Of a DNA stretch of 64,000 bases, positions 23,205 to 44,900 are shown one piece after another. A model generated the notes under the pieces. The model did no database searches and was not told where the DNA came from. It worked only from the letters and a program-made list of their open reading frames with translations. How positions within the stretch are numbered: the stretch's first letter is position 1; each line of letters starts with the position of its first letter. Source of the stretch: Chrysoperla carnea (Eukaryota > Arthropoda > Insecta > Neuroptera > Chrysopidae); NCBI RefSeq assembly GCF_905475395.1, contig NC_058342.1, positions 32,632,140 to 32,696,139 on the forward strand, given 5' to 3'. The translations under genes were made by a program, and so were the position numbers.

Positions 23205-25500
23205 TTACCTGATTCATATTTATCAAAACACACACAAGTGTAACAAATTCCCTGTGCTATTTCTATCTTTGTCTTTCCCATCCTTCGGTCTTCTATTAAG
23301 AGATTCAACCAAATGATTTTTTCCTCTTAATCCTTTTTAGGTTGTTCGGTTCGTAAAGTCATATCGGATCCAAAATAAGATTTGCGAAACTCCTTAGAAC
23401 GAAGTTGTTCTTTAACTTGGAGGGAAGAGTTCATAATTCTTCTAAATTAAAAAATTCCCAATCTTTTTGGATCCGAAAGATTTTGAACTAAATTGAATTG
23501 TGTATATATTCGTCGCTAAGCAAATACTTTATGATTAAAAACAAAAAAACTGCCTTCTCTTGAAAATACAACACACACAAAGTGTTTGCATCATCCGCCA
23601 TCATGCGCCATTTGCCTGTGCCCGCCATTTTGATACGCTCTGTGATTATTATTTAATTTTGGTAGCTGTAGATTTAATTCACAGCCATCAAACTCGCTCT
23701 AGCCTATATAATTAATTGATCCATTCATCATTATTTTTATTTTTAATGTTATGTAATCAATGTTATGTAATCACAAACACACACACACACACATACATAT
23801 ATATGTGCACGAACAATCGAACACGAAAAACGTATAATTTCTTCCTCAATTATAAACTTGTATATAATAAAATTCCAGGAGGTTATCGATACGTTGTGTT
23901 TCGCTGTCGTGTAAACAAACTCAACCCAGTGGCGTGCAAAACAAATCATTTTTAAATTTTAAGAATGTATACAAAATTTTATGAATCGAATCAAATTTAT
24001 TACATCTTACAAGACAAATACTGATTGAATTGAACTGCTCTCAAAATAAATAAAATATGACAAAGTTTATATATTCTATTGCGCATGTGCAATTATTAAA
24101 CATTTATTAAAAAATTTTTTTAAAGGCAAAGTAAATGTTTCAAAAAGTATCGTGTAATTCGATTTACAATGAAGTCATTCTCAGTATGAACGCCTTTTGA
24201 GGCTCATAATTTTCTCGTAGGAATAATAAAAACCCGGTTTTCAAATGAAAAAAGATCGAATTGAGACACTCTAACAATAAGATGGATTCCTCAATCGAAT
24301 CTCTAATACATACAGTTTACTGATGATGACTACATTGTAGATTGAAATCCCTGATTTGTATATAAACTATGAATCAAGACTAGGAGCTCAGGTCGCAAGA
24401 TTTTGAGCACAAATTTTTAATGTTTGACAATTTTCTTTTGTGAGAAACAACAAGCAGCAAATAGCAAAAAAGACGCATAATTTTTGGTAGCCCAAAGTCG
24501 TTAAATGATTTAAGAAGGACCTTGATGCGAACTATATTTTGTATAAAATTCAAAGTTATCAGTAATCTTAAAAAGCAGAAAAGGTCCCATTTGGTGTTTT
24601 GGACTAGAATGTCATGTATTGAAGACAAGTGACAAATGAATAAGTTCTGGTTGACAAAAATAACATCTTAACCCTTCGGACTGGTCGTCGTTCGTACCAC
24701 AATCTGATTTTACTGAAGTGATGAGTGAACAGGCGTTAAATCTTAAGATTGGGCGACCAATTTACGTTTACGAAAAATTATTCGATAGCCAAACCGTTTA
24801 AATATCAAATATTTCTCATTTTCGATAACCAGAATATTCTTAGTTGCCGCATGTCAAAATACAGGATATTCTAGTTCAAAAATAACATCGAACATGAAAC
24901 ACCCTGTATATGAAGTATTTTTTTAAAAACAATTTGTATATATTTGTAAATGATAATTGTTTTGGAAGGAATGATAATTGTTGCGGTTCAGTTAATAACT
25001 GTTTATGTATTTGGATTTGAAGTCGAAAACTCGAATCATATATTTATTGTATAGTTCTTAAATTTAATAAAACGAGTTACTTATTGTGAATTTAAAAATC
25101 AAATTAAATTCTTGTATAATTAGTTTCTAGGATGTTATCTATTAATTATTATCTATTATTAATTAAATAATTAATTATTATTGCAAAATAAAACAATAAA
25201 ACAAAACTTATTTTATAATATTAAATTATAGATACTCTTTTTATTCAATTTTACACTACAACCCCAACCCGACTACAACCCCAATTTAAAATCCTTTTAA
25301 CCCTTCATTTCTACTTCTTTTTAGATTATTCAATTTTTTATTATACTTACCAAAAAATTCGAACTCAACAAACGAAAAATTTGGAAGAGTGAATGGTGAA
25401 AACTTATCAAGTTCCCATATTGAGTTTATTAAGTAAAATAAATATGCTAAAATTGTTTTTCGTTTTTCGAGAATCTTTCACAAGACTGCTAAATTAACTT
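23205..25500. other. Noncoding between CHIC2-like and CYFIP, left part
   Basis: The CHIC2-like 3' UTR should lie at the start. A CA/TA microsatellite is at about 23776-23807. Around 24885-24910 there is ACACCCTGTATATG, a common insect repeat terminus. No gene-like frame on either strand. Confidence 0.45.
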
Positions 25501-25935
25501 ACCTACAAATTTTCAAACTACCTATCTTTTATAGTTTTGGAGAAAATAGATACCAAAGTTTTGTCCTGGTTTGTGACTTCACGGGTCAACAGTGATGTTT
25601 ACGAAAAAATGTTTCAAATAAAAGTTGCTTATTTTTTTATAAGGAGCATTTTTACATATGAATTTTTATTCTATCTAACGGTTTACAAGATGGTTCCTAT
25701 GGACCCAAGATTTTGATGTTGCTCATGTACGAACTCAGCCTCACTTTTTATGTCCTGAACACGCTTTCAGCTTAATATCTCTTTTCGTTTTTAAGTTATC
25801 GTGATTACAAACAGACAAGTCGAATATGTACAGCTATACCAAAATTTTGTTCGTAGCATCAATATTTCTAAGAGTTACAAACTTGGGACTAAATTTAGTA
25901 TACCTTGAAATATATACAGGGTATAAAAAGTGAAC
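25501..25935 (+). repeat. Dispersed repeat family B, copy 2
   Basis: It carries TATCTTTTATAGTTTTGGAG, AAAATGTTTCAAATAAAAGT and TTTCGTTTTTAAGTTATCGT. ACCAAAATTTTGTTCGTAGC and ATACCTTGAAATATATACAG follow, in the same order as at 14110-14580. It is separated from CYFIP by 1.3 kb. Confidence 0.65.
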
Positions 25936-33580
<7,645 letters not shown>

Positions 33581-36278
33581 GTTGTTTTTTTTTTTCATAA
33601 AATTTTTGGATGTTCACACATATTATTAGGCCTTTAGTTTTACACTCGATACAATTTTTTTTTGTGTGTTTTCGTTTATTAGTTTTTAGACGTCTTCCAC
33701 ATTTCCAAAGTGATTTCTGTTCGATAAAACGGCTAAATTGTTTTTTTGGATAGATGAGTCAAAATTAAAAAAGGTGCTTTAATTATTGCAAAAAGACATT
33801 CCTTCAAAGATTTAGAATCCATGATTATTTGTTAGTAATATTTTTTATTTAATTATTTATGTTGAGTTCCAAGGACTGAGCAGAAAGAGAGGGAGCAAAT
33901 CACTTCATTCAAAATGGCCGATCATTTGATCCCATCAATTTTTAAGGCATGTTCTTTTTTTTTTGAGTACGTAAATTTAATGTTAAGTAAAGATTAATTA
34001 TTAAGCCTTTATTTTTAGACTGAGTTTAGGTTCAAATTATTCCGACTGTTCCCAAACACATGTAAGTGATAACTTTCGAGAATCCAGCTAATTTTCTTTA
34101 ATGTTCGCTTCGTACAAAAGGCATATTTTAGCAACTAATTTCGAACATTTTATTTGAAGTCATTCTACGCATACAGGATGTACAATGAGTTAGGTAAAAT
34201 CTCTGAAGAATGAATTCGTTAGTTTTATTAAATTGTGTATTCAAAAGGGTGTATTCGACGCGATTAAACATTAAAGAAAACAATCAAAGAATTTCCCAAG
34301 AAAAATCATTTTCTGTAGTTTGGTTGGAACAGTCTGCGTTTAGGAAAAAAAGACAGTTTTCATTTTCATTTCGATTTCGTAAGGTGGTTTTTCTAGCATA
34401 TCTAGAATTGTCTTTGTTGCGCTACATTGGTACGATTCGGCCTTTCGTATGGCTTTTTTATGATATAGAGATAACGTAGATTTATTTCATGGGCGTCATT
34501 AAGATTTCTTTCAATAGAGGGTCCTCTATTAAATTTAAATGTAATATTTTAGTAGTCAGCGATCTAGTATGCATACAGATAGAAAATACAGGGGGGTGGA
34601 TAAGCCCTCTGAATAGATACGCTCATGCTTTACTTTGTTAATTGTAAATAGATTAATTTTTCAATCGATAGATTCAACAATGGTTTATTAATTTTTTTTT
34701 TCAAAACAGCAAACTATTGTAAATTAATGCAATGAATGGAGGGAAATGAAACAGGAGGTAGTGAAGCGAGTGGAGGAGGGGGCGGGTTTGGTTGATTGTT
34801 TAAAACAAACATGTTAATTTTGATTGATAGGTTATAGGTTATGTAGATTTTTATACTTTAGATTTGTAAGAAGTACATAAATTAAATTTAAAAAAGAATA
34901 TTAATTTATTAAATCAGAAATAAACCGGTTATAATGACATTGAAAGAACCTACAATTATGGTCATTTTATCTAATATTTACATAATTATAGCGATTTGTA
35001 CATTTTTGGAGACTTCTTAAAAATCGATTTTCGATATAAGGCGCCCGATGTGTAAAAAATATGAGGGGTAAAAATATAGTGATCGAATGTGTGTATAACT
35101 ATTGTGTGTATAACCGACAAAGCATCTATTGTTTGAAACTAATAATAACCTGACGGATCAAAAAGCAAAGAGGTAAATTACATTTTCCTTTGTAAGATAA
35201 TTATCTTAGAATGTGTAAATCGTTTTATAAAATAGATATAAGGATCATAGTTGTAGATTCCTTCAAAGTCGTTATAAACGATTTTAACTGTAAGTAGTTA
35301 AATAAAAATTTAAATTTCATTGTTCAAATTGAATGTAGCTAAAAGAAGATATAACAAATTTTAATTTTATTTAATTAGGAAAAATTTATGATTAAAAAGA
35401 AAAAAAAACAAAATACCTAATTGTTGAGCGTAATTTTTATTTTGAAATTAATGAGAAAAAAAAAAAACTTAAATTTTGATTGTCACAAAGTAAGTAAGTA
35501 CATAGTACACGCTAAAAAAAATTAAAGAAATTTTCAAGAATTAAATGAAAATCATAGACATACAACATACTTGTACGGTAACTGTAATCTGTATTTGAGG
35601 CCTAAGAAAATTTTATAGCACATTATTTAAGTTAAAATTTGTACTACGAAAAATAAACAAAGAAATACATTTTTATTATTCAAAATTTCTATTTATTTTT
35701 CAGCATTTTGTTCTTGGCTCCTCATTTTTTCATCATTTTTGTCCTATCCATTGCTTTTCGCAGAGTTTCTTCCAGAGTGATAACACAGGCAAATTAGATC
35801 CGATTTGAATGGACTTTTTTTTTGAAACCCACTAATTTTGGATAAAATTTTTCATCTCTGATGTTAGTATTTGCTCACGCTTGTAAATATTTTGCTTACG
35901 CTTCGATTCTTGGATCGAATCGATTCGGTAATTGATTGTGTTGCAAAGAAAAGGTTGTTTAAACTGGATCAGGAAAAATTTTATGGATTAAACGAAATAA
36001 TAAGCCTTTATTTAAATCATTTGTAGAATTTTTATCTTTATTTTTGAATACCACAATAAAAATTATTATTTTCTTTTAATTTAGCATCATTCTCCATGAA
36101 TTTCCAATAAACAAATTTTCTTCAAATGTTTAAATTTTTTGTTTGTTTTTATTATAAAAAATATTGTCTATTTGAACCATTTTCTTTAAACTGACTTTCA
36201 AAAATAAATGCATTTCTATCTAATGTAAAAAAATATATAAATTTATTTAGGAAAAATACTTAAAAATAAAAAATACAA
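33581..36278. other. CYFIP 3' region and noncoding DNA
   Basis: The CYFIP 3' UTR begins here; several AATAAA candidates exist and I cannot choose one. At about 35785-35880 there is one diverged monomer of the 316-bp satellite found in TTC39 (CACAGGCAAATTAGATCCGA, GAAACCCACTAATTTTGG). At 35090-35160 there is a repeat also seen near 4620-4760. No gene is visible. Confidence 0.45.
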
Positions 36279-36353
36279 ATAGTAAAACCTCATTCAAATG
36301 CGTCAGACGTTCAGAAAACGCGTGAATAGGGGGATTTAATGAGGTTTTACTAT
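36279..36353. repeat. Small palindrome with 16-bp arms
   Basis: ATAGTAAAACCTCATT at the left is the exact reverse complement of AATGAGGTTTTACTAT at the right. The interior is about 43 bp, GC-richer, with GCGTCAGACGTTCAGAAAACGC. It resembles a minimal inverted-repeat element. Confidence 0.65.
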
Positions 36354-37732
36354 CAAAACAAATGCTGTAGCTGAAAAATCAGCCAATTGATTTAAATAAA
36401 CAGTGAATAATCGTAACTTGAGTTGTACATTACGATTATCTAGCTCTGAGTAATATCGATTGATTTTTACAAGAATACACAACTGAAGTTAAGATAACAT
36501 GGTATCAGTCGCCATTTTATTTCCAATTTTTAAATATAAAACTTTCAGCGCTTGAAATTTGAAGTTTATAAATATATCACTTTAAAAAAAATTCTGCGGG
36601 CGCACATGCCTTCTTTCTTTCATCGAATCCTTAAAGAAGACAAATAGTTTTATGACATTGGATTCAAAATGGCGGATGATATTGAATATATTTATGGTAG
36701 CTTAAATAATTATATATAATATTCATAGAGATAATACCATAGAACTATACAGACATAGGAAACGTAATAAGTGAATTCTTGACTGAAGTGAGAGAGGTAG
36801 AAAGATATAGAAATTGTAGGCATATAAGATAACCCAGACTCGAGCACAGGAATTATTCAAGGAAGGGGTTCAAACTTTTGTTCGGTAGGTTAATTCTTGC
36901 GAAGTACAGAATTACTTTTCCAAAACTCTGTGTGCATTGACCTCTACACCGCGATGTATATTGAGTGAGGACTTAGCCGTTTAACCGATCTTCTGATATT
37001 GTCGATCTAAGGTATGTTTTGAGATGACGTAATGTTGAAGAGGAGCGTGCATTCGTCGCTGTTGTCACAGGAAATACTGCCAGAACGCGAAGCATTTGTT
37101 AGACATTCGGAAACACATCTTTACTGCAAATATCGAGTGTTTCGAGTTAATTTTTGGCACCCCGTCCGGAAATGCGTTTTCGCCAAAGTTTTTGTCTCTC
37201 TACAGCTATATGCGCCTACTATATCTGTCTCTTTCTCATGTGACTTTCCTTTTGGCGACGACTTTGTAGCTCTATGGTATTATCTGTATGTTAACATATG
37301 AATTTGATCACAGTATTTTTAAGAATATTTAATTTTTTTTCTTCTTTGGCTGGTATTACCTATAAATACTGTGATCTCATTTTTGTTTTGTAAATTTGAT
37401 AAAGCCGTTTCATATTCGTGCCGATGTGGCATCTGGTATTTGGTAGTGGGAACGGTACAGTTCCATGTAGTTTCTCCCGACTCCAAATATCAACATAAAT
37501 CGTTCAGAGTTCAATAAATATAGATATGTTTTGATTATTTGTTTCATATTCGGGTAAATTGGACCGTTCTAAGCAGCTTATTTTTTAATATTATTAGAAA
37601 GATATTTATTTAGTTATTAATAATGGAAAAACTGGGGATATAAAACATCCATTTGATTAATTTGGCTTATTATCCGACTTCCCGGAAATTTAAGGTGACA
37701 ACACTATACAGTCCTCATAATTGAAATACTTT
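36354..37732. other. Noncoding between CYFIP and TTC39
   Basis: No gene-like frame. Around 37305-37380 the words GATCACAGTATTT and AAATACTGTGATC form a palindrome around TTCTTTGGCTGGTA. This recalls the arrangement at 18280-18360. Confidence 0.4.
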
Positions 37733-37982
37733 GAATTCATATATGTAATACTCTTATATTGCCAGCGCCCTATGTTCCTCTATTAGAGGGACCGCCGGAA
37801 ACAAGCAAGACAGAGCTGTGTGCTATTTTATATCGTGCCGCGAATACTATTGGCCATGAAGTCACGCATGCGCGAAACAGTCATGGTCCTGCGTCAATCG
37901 AATGAGAGAAATATATCGTCTGCATTGTGATATTTTTGCCCGCGCTTTGCGGACAATATAGGAGTATTACATATATGAATTC
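37733..37982. mobile_element. Inverted-repeat element with about 28-bp ends
   Basis: The left end GAATTCATATATGTAATACT continues CTTATATTG. The right end is CAATATAGGAGT then ATTACATATATGAATTC, its near-perfect reverse complement. The interior is GC-richer. No clear target duplication. No frame. Confidence 0.75.
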
Positions 37983-38068
37983 CATACCCGTATACATAAG
38001 TTTATTACATCCTTCCCCCCGGAGTGGAGCGGAACTGGAGCGGAAATAAAAATAAAGTCTTATATAAT

Positions 38069-38276
38069 AAGAACATATATAATAAGGACATGAAACCTCT
38101 TAAGCCGAACTATAAGCGCCCGTGGCTGAATTTACGTTGCCTATCTGGCTGTCTTTCTCTCGAACGAGAGAAAAAAAGACTGATACGCAGTACAAAGTAC
38201 GCAACAAGACAGGCGTTTTTTTCCTGCTACGCTCTCCACTCGAGTTTCACGCCCTCATGTATATATATATGTTCTT
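38069..38276. mobile_element. Inverted-repeat element, AAGAACATATATA family, copy 3
   Basis: It begins AAGAACATATATAATAAGG with ACATGAAACCTC and ends GTTTCACGCCCTCATGTATA with TATATATGTTCTT, giving about 30-bp inverted ends. The interior shares GCCCGTGGCTGAATTTACG and GTACAAAGTACGCAAC with 32192-32446. Confidence 0.7.
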
Positions 38277-38931
38277 GGTTCGATTATTAATAAAATACGT
38301 CACCCCAACAAGGGAAGAGAGGGTTAAGAAGCGTGACAAAGTGTCGTGGCTTCAAGGAACCGTGTTGTCCGTAGTTCGTTGCCAATTATAATTGTTAGGA
38401 GGAATTGCGGAAAATGTGGGGATTGCAGAGGGGGAGCGACAGTTAAATAAGACGAATTTGGCGCAACTTTTTATGGATAGTTTCTAACTAAACAAATTTT
38501 TTTAACTATTTAAAAGTAGGTTAAGTGAGTATCACGTGATAATGTACATGGGTGGACCATAAAAAACTGTATTACTAGAGGGTTAATTTGGTAACTTATA
38601 AAAAATTTGAAAGACTGGCCTTTATTAGAGATGCTGAAACGTAACAAAAATTGGTTTGGGGCGACGAACAAATTTTTAATAGCCAAATCACATTAGTTGA
38701 AACTGTCTGAATTAAAAAAAATTATACATTTTTTTTTATGGTTTATTTGTTTGAGTTTTCGATGTCGGAAAACTGTCCTCAAAAGTATTTCTTTCTGGTT
38801 TGTCACTAACATTAATAAATTTTCCTGTATTTTAAATATCACTTTTAAAATTTGAATTGATTATATGAAAACCGTGTAAAAATCCCTGACTAGATATAAT
38901 CAAATATATTTTCATGTGAATTTTCTTTCCT

Positions 38932-41900
38932 TTAATGAATTGATGAAGTTGATTTTTCTTTGATAGCTGTACACGCTGTATGAATACGAAAATGTAGTCT
39001 TGATTCTAATGAGTAACTTGTGTACTTTTTCCTGGAAAAAAAACCAACATTTTAAGAATCTTTAAATAAACTTTTATTGAAAATTGAGAAAATTGGCTGA
39101 AAATTAGATAAAACTCCGTAGGTTTTTGAGGTAATTATGATGGATAACGGAGTTTTAGTCATAGGGTTCCGGTTGTTATCCTTCGGGTATCGAAACCTAA
39201 TAATTACGTTCATTTGATGATTAAATACATAGTTCCTGAGATGTCGCCGAAAACCTTCTTATGCAAAGATATCTATACACGGTGTTCTGTTATTGATAGC
39301 AGAAAATTATACCAGTAAATTAAGCTTATCAAGACAAAAGGAAAATCTCTTTACCAAATTTCGATCTAAGGCCTGATTGGAGAGATGTGGCTAATTAAAT
39401 GAATACATACCTGGCATCATCAAAAGCTAACATAGCCTTTTCATAATCACCATCTTCGAAGGCAAGCATACCAATTTCGACGATTGCATAGGGAACAATA
39501 TACGTATCTTCTTTGATTTCTTTTTGTAAGGACACAACCACTTCTAAACATTCTAAAGCTTGTAAAGGTGCTCGCATTTGTCGAAGACAAGCACCTTTCA
39601 ACAACAACAAAAGTGCTCGATTGTCAGCATAATATTTTGTTTTGTTTTCCAAAGAATTGATATTTTGGATTTCTTTTTCAATGATCTTATAAGTAGCGTT
39701 TGCCATTTTGAAATTTTTACGGAAGATTTTAAAGAAGTTCCATAAGAACATTAATTCAATTGCGGGAAGAACTAACGAATTATTTTGTTCGAAGTAACGT
39801 TCAGCTTTTTTCACGGCAAATTTTTCCATTGGTAATGATTTACCAGCAATTCTTTGTTTATATTTTGGCACATCTCTGTGGGCAAAAAATATTAGTATTA
39901 TTAGATACGATTCAAATCGACTTTTTTGATAACATAGGCAATTTTGATCCGATGTGAATGGATTTTTTTTGGAAACCCACTAATTATGGGTCGAACTTCT
40001 CATCTCTGATGTTAGTTCTTGGCTAAAATTTACCCTTAAGCAAAATATCGAAACTAGGACTCCACATTCTTGAAATCTATAGAATCAAGATTAAATTTGA
40101 CCACAAATTTGAAAAGTATGACCCAAATTAAGTAAAATTCCATACTTGGTTTATCAAAGTTGGATAAAATTTGGATGTGATAGAGCAAAATAAAATTTTA
40201 TGGATTTTGATGACGTCACTAAGTTAAAAAAAATCGATTTTTTTGATAACATAGGCAAATTTGATCCGATCTGAATGGAATTTTTTTTGAAACCCACTAA
40301 TTATGGGTCAAACTTTTCATTTCTGATGTTAGTTTTTCGCTAACATTCACCTTTGAGCTTAATTTCGAAACCAGCACCCTACATTATTAAAACCTATTAA
40401 CGCAAGGTTCAATTTGACCACAAATTTGAAAAGTTTGACCCAAATTTAGTCGGAAACCATACTTGGTTTATCAAAATTGGATAAAATTTGGATATGATAG
40501 AGTAAAATTCAATTTTTTGGATTTTGATGACGTCATTAAGTTAAAAAAAATCGATTTTTTGATAACACAGGCAAATTTGATCCGATTTGGGTGGAATTTT
40601 TTTTGAAACCCACTAATTATGGGTCAAACTTTTCATATCTCATGTTAGTTTTTTGCTAGCATTCATCTTTGAGCTAAATATCGGAACTAGAACCCCACAT
40701 TATTGAAACCTATCAAAGCTAGTTTCAATTTGACCACAAATTTGAAAAGTATGACCCAAATTTAGTAGGAAACCATACTTGGTTTATCAAAATTGGATAA
40801 AATTTGGATGTGATAGAGCAAAATTAAATTTTTTGGATTTTGATGACGTCATCAAGTTTAAAAAATTGATTTTTTTGATAACACAGGCAAATTTGATCCG
40901 ATCTTATTGGAATTTTTTTTGAAACCCACTAATATTGGGTCATTCTTTTCAGCTGTGATGTCAGTTTTTCGATAGCTATCATTTATGTGCCTAATCCCGG
41001 GACCAGGACTTCATGTTCTTGAAACCTATTAGAGCTAGGTTAATTTTGACCACAAATTTGAAAAGTATGACCCAAATTTAGTAGGATTACATACTTGACT
41101 TATCAAAATTGTATAAAATTTATTAAAATCTATTAAAGCTAGCTTAAATTTGACCATAACTTATTTGGGAATTGGATTGTTTTCTTACTTTAATAAGTTG
41201 ATGATGGTAACTTTATCATTTTCAGTTTTATCATTAAACATACATATAATGGCCGCTCGTTGATAACTGTAAATTGTTTTGGACCATCGACTTTGTTCCA
41301 CAAGCATACCAGCATATTTGCTTGCCTCTTTCCATTCCAATTTACAACAAGACACCCATAACAATTCCCAAAAACATAAATGATGAAATTGTGTCCAGTG
41401 ATTCTGGGAATGCCAAGATTGTGCATACCATTTGGTTGCTTCATCCAAATTACCCTTCAAGAATTCTAAACGACCTTTAAAAAATAGGAACCATACACCT
41501 TTTGGATATTTTGCTAATTGTTCTTTAAGTATTTCTTCGCACATTTGTAGATCGCCATCTTGATGGCTTAGCACAAACATTACGATTAAATGATACCCTA
41601 GAAGGGTCATCACACATAGAATTTGACGAATTCCATTTGTCATTCGATAACCAGCTTCTAAATTTGCCATACCTATTTTCTGGGAAAAAAATTACCAATG
41701 TTAAAATTGACTTGGTGCTCGTACATCCTTAAAGTTGTAATTTTGAAAGATTGCTTTGAATTCAAAAGGGTCGCCATGTTCGAGGGAAAAATGAAAACGA
41801 AAAATAATGTGGCAATTTCACATACTTACGAAATTTGGTCTTTCGTATGGGAAATAAATGATATTTGGTAAAATTTTTAGGGTGGGAGATGGCTGTCCTA

Positions 41901-44900
41901 TCCTACTCCCTCTTAGCGACGTCTTTGAGCTTAACTAAACTTACTTTATCTCCAGAAAATCCAATAATTTCTAATAATTTGATAATACGACTTGGAAGCA
42001 TAGATATCATTAGATTAAAAGCTCCAATTCCCATACAAACTCCACTTTCGATGTGTTCCTTTGTTTCACATTTACTCCATTCTCGGTTATCCAGAATAAT
42101 TTTACATTCCCTAAAATAAGTACACCGTTTTTCAAGTATTTTACACTTTTTACAACTAAACCCAGCGGTTTAGACTAGCCTCGCATACTTACTTATAAGA
42201 GTTAAAACACGAACGAATTTTAAGACCACCTCGAATGAAGCTACTTAAAGTTTCATCTTCCACAAAGGTTAACATCGCTTTTAGCAATAGTGTTTCAGCG
42301 TAACATAATTCAGCGTGAACCTCAAGTTCTGAATATGAATCATAATCGGTTTTCTTGACCATTTTTGTTATATTTTGCGCTAACGATGATTTCTTTCGAT
42401 GGCGATTACACACAGCCAAACATAATTTTAATGCGTTACTTGCTTCCACAATATGAGCATGCTCAAATGTAAGCATTGCTTCCAAAAATGCAAAAACACA
42501 ATTTCCAACGGCATGATAAATACTTGCTTTTGCTCTAAAAGAAATTTAAAAAACATATATTTTAAATATAATTCTATATAAAAGTTAATTTTTTCAGATG
42601 AAAACACTCGATTAATCTTCAAAATGAATTTTGGGCCAAAATTACTCTATATTCTGAGTTTTATCCAATTCTGAAAGAAAACATCTTTTGCGAGTTTTAC
42701 AAAAATCAAGTTCATTTTATGATTGTATTAGTACAATCACAAAGAGTAATTTCTCGAATCGATTTCAGAAAATTTCCTAGGGCAAAAATACAGTACAGCT
42801 AGATTTGATCTATAATGTGTGCGCGTGCCTTTAGAAAATATTAGTCATTTATAGTAACCTAGTCTGATGTAAGATGTGAAAGAACCTTAACAATACGAAT
42901 ATTAAATGTGTTAAATATAAACAAACCGTTATGTTAGATATTAATAATTAAGTTTGCTTTCTTCTCTTTCGGTGTAATACACTGAGTGTAAAATAATTAC
43001 ACTGAAAAGTGCAGTTAAAGATTGTGCCATAGAGAATAGAGTTATACAATCATTTAGAGATCAAACCTACGTGAAAAAGATGAAAATTGAATGTCATTTA
43101 ATCATTGAAATGATTCTGTATCGAATAGTGCTAGAAAAATTTAGAAAATGAAAAACAAACATCGAGAAATCAGTTTTTTGCATATTTTCATTTTTTATTC
43201 GACTTCCTAGGATTACAACTGGCTGAAATATGCTTCTTTTTACGACCAGTACTTTTTCGCAATGATGTTAATTATGAAACCCCAAAATTTACCAGTTTAT
43301 TTTTTTTTACTCGACTGCGCGACGCAAAGGAGTGGTAATGTGTTTATCAGTCTATATATGTGTGTCCCTTTGTAACACACTAGAGACCAAACGCGAAGGC
43401 CGATCTTGATAATTCTTACGTCAATCGATTTGCCATAATCTTGCGAGGGTCGCTGAAGATATGGCGTTAATGAAAATTGAATATGGCGACCACCAGTCGA
43501 CATACTGTGCTAAAGAAAAAATGCAAGACTGATTAATTTAAAAAAACAAACCCGACAAATTTAGACCAGCTCAAATCTTCCCAATAATGGACCTCGACTG
43601 TTTAAGTTGCAATGTAAACTACTGGACTTGTTTTTTTTCTTTTCAGTTTTTATTTGACGCAGTTGGGTTTTTTGTTTATTTAAATTAATTTTTTTACAGG
43701 CAGTGTAAAGTGCACTGAACATTAAGTACAAAAAGAACATACAATTATTAAAATAAAAATTAAATTTTATTTAACCTAGATTTGGGTTTTATTTGTTAAT
43801 AAAATAATAAATTAATTTTTTACACTAACATTAAGGCAGTTGACGCGCTACAGGAAAAAAACACCATTAAAAACAAAAAAAATTTAATAATTAAGTATGT
43901 ATGAGTATGACAATTAAAAGCTCGAAATTTTTGTATAGGTAGACTTTTACTCAAAGAATATGTGCTTAAAATTCCAGCTTAGGTATTCATGCAAATTTTT
44001 AAGAAATACACATTGAAAATTGATTTAAAATACATTGGCTGTTATGGAGGAATCTTAAAAAACGACATATTTTGAAAGTTTTTGATAATTTTCACTTGGA
44101 ATGAATCAAAACAAATTTTAAAATACTTTTTAAAAGAAAGTAAACATATAAGCAATGGCAGGGAAAAGAAAAAACCAAATGTCTCCATTCATGTACGAGC
44201 AGGGTACATTTAGGGTTGAAATTATTTTTATCTTATTTTCAACTTTGGTGATGAATTTTAGTATACCTTTATGAATGTAGGCGAAAAATAAGAATAAAAT
44301 TTTTCGATATGGTTTTCGAAATATCGAAAGCTGAATAATTAAACAAAATTTTCAATTTTCGAATAGTATTTTATTTTCTGTAACGCCTCAACAACCTTAA
44401 TGTTATTTATTAATAATAATGATTATGTAATTGCTAAAACAGGTTGTTCTTTATTATTTATTATATGAGATTAGGTGAAGTGTATGAGGGGAGTAATTAA
44501 TTTAATAATCATATTTTGGTTACACCAAAAATAGTTTGTTACATAGCCTATCATTAAATTGTACATAAACATAAAACGGCTAAATCAAATAAATCATAAA
44601 AATTTTGTTAGTTTAATTAACCTACCAATAAGATTTAATTAACATACCAATTTTTGAATTTTTTGGGTCAATATTATGTACTAAGTTTGATAAAAATTGG
44701 AGAAATAGAATTTACGCGAAACTTGATAAAATTTGGAAATTTTGGTCCAGAAAATACAAAAATCGTGCTCAATTAATACAAAAATCGTAATATCATCCGA
44801 AATTTTATATGAAGCCGTAGAAATTTATATTTTTGGAGAGATTTTCACGATATTTCTGGCACTCTATCCCCGTATAGGGTAAAGTGCTGTATAATGATCC

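Noticed and set aside
39925-41160. CRISPR-like array because of regular spacing
   Set aside because: Units are contiguous 316-bp satellite monomers in an animal intron, with no short repeats, spacers or cas genes.
43297-43503. Minus-strand frame of 68 codons
   Set aside because: No family resemblance; it lies in a repeat-rich TTC39 intron and has no exon-like borders in phase with the gene.
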